8,665 bases of DNA from Gemmatimonadota bacterium. GTDB lineage: Bacteria; Gemmatimonadota; Gemmatimonadetes; Longimicrobiales; UBA6960. Where the stretch lies: NCBI GenBank assembly GCA_019347995.1, contig JAHWKH010000082.1:1-8665 (forward strand). The letters are read 5' to 3'. A program made the translations under genes and the position numbers. Within the stretch, counting starts at the first letter, position 1, and each line of letters starts with the position of its first letter. Under the pieces are notes generated by a model, which did no database searches, was not told the origin of the DNA, and worked only from the letters and a program-made list of their open reading frames with translations. Below, piece after piece: positions 5,779 through 8,665 of the stretch.

Positions 5779-6315
5779 TCAGTACTCCGACGCCAGGCCG
5801 ACGAAGCTGCCGTCGTTGGCGCGGACGACGTCGTCCTGGCTGGTCGCGGCCGATAGCGGCGACTGGGAGCGTCCGTCCCTGCCCATGCTGAACAGGTCGA
5901 AGTCGGAGTTGAGCGGCACCAGGAACCGGTCCTTGCGGAACTCGCCGACGCTGGCGTCGCCCCCCGCGATGCGGAGGTAGCGGTACGGCCGCCCCCACGG
6001 GTCCATCAGCGTTCCCCGCCCGATGTCGGTGAGGGACGTGGGAAGGGCTCCTTTCTCCGACCAGTGATCGTAGAGCTCGATTTCGACCATCTTGACCTCC
6101 GCGACGGCGCGCGCAACCTGCGCCCGGTGGAGTGCTTCGTTCAGGCGCGGCAGCGCCAGGGCCGCGAGCGTCCCCAGGATCACCGAGACGATCATCATCT
6201 CGAGCAAGGTGAATCCGGCGGCGGCGACGCCCGTGCCGATGCGCCCACCCCGCCGCCCTCCGGGCGGCACGACGGACGGAAGGGTGGCGCTCGGAGGTGC
6301 CTCGGATCCGATCAC
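5779..6315 (-). CDS. GspG-like type II secretion / type IV pilus pseudopilin
   Basis: A prepilin of 178 residues if the outermost GTG (6315) is used. The prepilin peptidase site is AAAG|FTLLEMM: Gly34 precedes the mature Phe35, and Glu39 is the conserved Glu+5, followed by a hydrophobic helix to about residue 55. The C-terminal part has DPWGRPYRY (105-113) and DFDLFSMGRDG (138-148), both hallmarks of GspG, the major pseudopilin. It then ends SQDDVVRANDGSFVGLASEY, rather than the usual short GspG calcium-loop end. GspG subunits assemble into a periplasmic filament that pushes cargo through the outer membrane. No other secretion gene is in the window, so it may be an orphan or serve a filament encoded elsewhere. 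The start is uncertain: GTG 6315 gives a long 34-residue leader, GTG 6270 a more typical 19-residue basic leader (GGRRGGRIG); neither has a Shine-Dalgarno sequence. It is followed after 3 nt by the HD-GYP gene, indicating co-transcription. Confidence 0.9.
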   Translation of the reverse strand: MIGSEAPPSATLPSVVPPGGRRGGRIGTGVAAAGFTLLEMMIVSVILGTLAALALPRLNEALHRAQVARAVAEVKMVEIELYDHWSEKGALPTSLTDIGRGTLMDPWGRPYRYLRIAGGDASVGEFRKDRFLVPLNSDFDLFSMGRDGRSQSPLSAATSQDDVVRANDGSFVGLASEY

Positions 6316-6327
6316 GATGGGGGCTGG

Positions 6328-6348
6328 GGAAGGACGGGGTCCCCTTCC
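6328..6348 (-). promoter_or_regulatory. inverted repeat in the pseudopilin leader
   Basis: Perfect 6-bp arms GGAAGG (6328-6333) and CCTTCC (6343-6348) with a 9-nt loop that itself contains a GGGG/CC core. On the minus strand it lies between the -10-like box (6349-6354) and the candidate pseudopilin starts, so if that box is used the hairpin sits at the very 5' end of the mRNA. No T-run follows. Its function, if any, is unknown. Confidence 0.3.
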
Positions 6349-6354
6349 ATTGTA
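6349..6354 (-). promoter_or_regulatory. candidate -10 box (TACAAT) for the pseudopilin/HD-GYP unit
   Basis: TACAAT on the minus strand differs from TATAAT at one position and stands out in this GC-rich gap between carB and the pseudopilin gene. The best -35-like match, TTGTTC, lies 20 nt upstream, longer than the ideal 17, and is a poor match to TTGACA. The call is therefore weak, but this is the only AT-containing promoter-like element in the gap, and it would place transcription start about 27 nt before GTG 6315. Confidence 0.3.
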
Positions 6355-6376
6355 TCCCCTGCCGCGGCAAAGGGGA
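6355..6376 (-). terminator. palindromic stem after carB, possible weak terminator
   Basis: The segment has TCCCC (6355-6359), a perfect 10-bp palindrome TGCCGCGGCA (6360-6369), a 2-nt bulge and GGGGA (6372-6376), so the transcript can form a GC-rich stem of about 9 bp with a small bulge, 46 nt after the carB stop. There is no U-tract on the minus strand (it continues TACAATGG), so it does not meet the usual intrinsic terminator rule. It could also be an operator-like palindrome just upstream of the -10-like box. Confidence 0.3.
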
Positions 6377-6421
6377 ACAAACGATTGCGTCGCGCGGGCG
6401 CGAGCCCCCGGTGTCAGGACG

Positions 6422-8665
<2,244 letters not shown>

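Noticed and set aside
6396..6407. Short GGGC/GCCC hairpin just after the carB stop as an intrinsic terminator
   Set aside because: The stem is only 4 bp and no U-tract follows; expected by chance at this GC content.

Overview
The window is GC-rich (roughly 70% by eye) and every gene that can be supported lies on the minus strand, so transcription runs from position 8665 towards position 1. Protein signatures (a GspG-type pseudopilin, an HD-GYP phosphodiesterase with a periplasmic sensor, a CcmH-like cytochrome c maturation protein, a class II histone-deacetylase-like enzyme and an M24 peptidase with a creatinase-type N-domain) point to a Gram-negative, probably aerobic bacterium. The codon and GC style and the gene mix resemble Gemmatimonadota or a similar high-GC lineage. 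That placement is an inference from general familiarity and was not tested by a search.

Layout in transcription order: carB, large subunit of carbamoyl-phosphate synthase (C-terminal ~747 residues, truncated by the right edge); a 106-bp gap with short inverted repeats and a -10-like box; a GspG-like pseudopilin; a membrane GAF/HD-GYP protein; a small single-pass membrane protein of unknown function; a zinc-dependent deacetylase of the HDAC family; a short hairpin-bearing gap; a CcmH-like thiol protein; a class I SAM-dependent methyltransferase; and the N-terminal 228 residues of an M24 (Xaa-Pro type) peptidase, cut by the left edge.

Downstream of carB the seven genes are packed tightly: a 3-nt gap, an 8-nt overlap, a 4-nt GTGA overlap, a 43-nt gap, a 3-nt gap and a second 4-nt GTGA overlap. 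This suggests one or two polycistronic units with translational coupling. The pseudopilin and HD-GYP genes look like a functional pair (surface or secretion filament plus c-di-GMP turnover). The remaining genes do not form an obvious single pathway and may simply be co-expressed housekeeping or redox functions. No stretch over about 110 bp lacks a gene. I saw no RNA genes, CRISPR arrays, insertion sequences or attachment sites. I do not see a clearly new defence or biosynthetic system. The most interesting items are the pseudopilin/HD-GYP pair, the CcmH-like protein with unusual cysteine spacing, and the coupled uncharacterised membrane protein.
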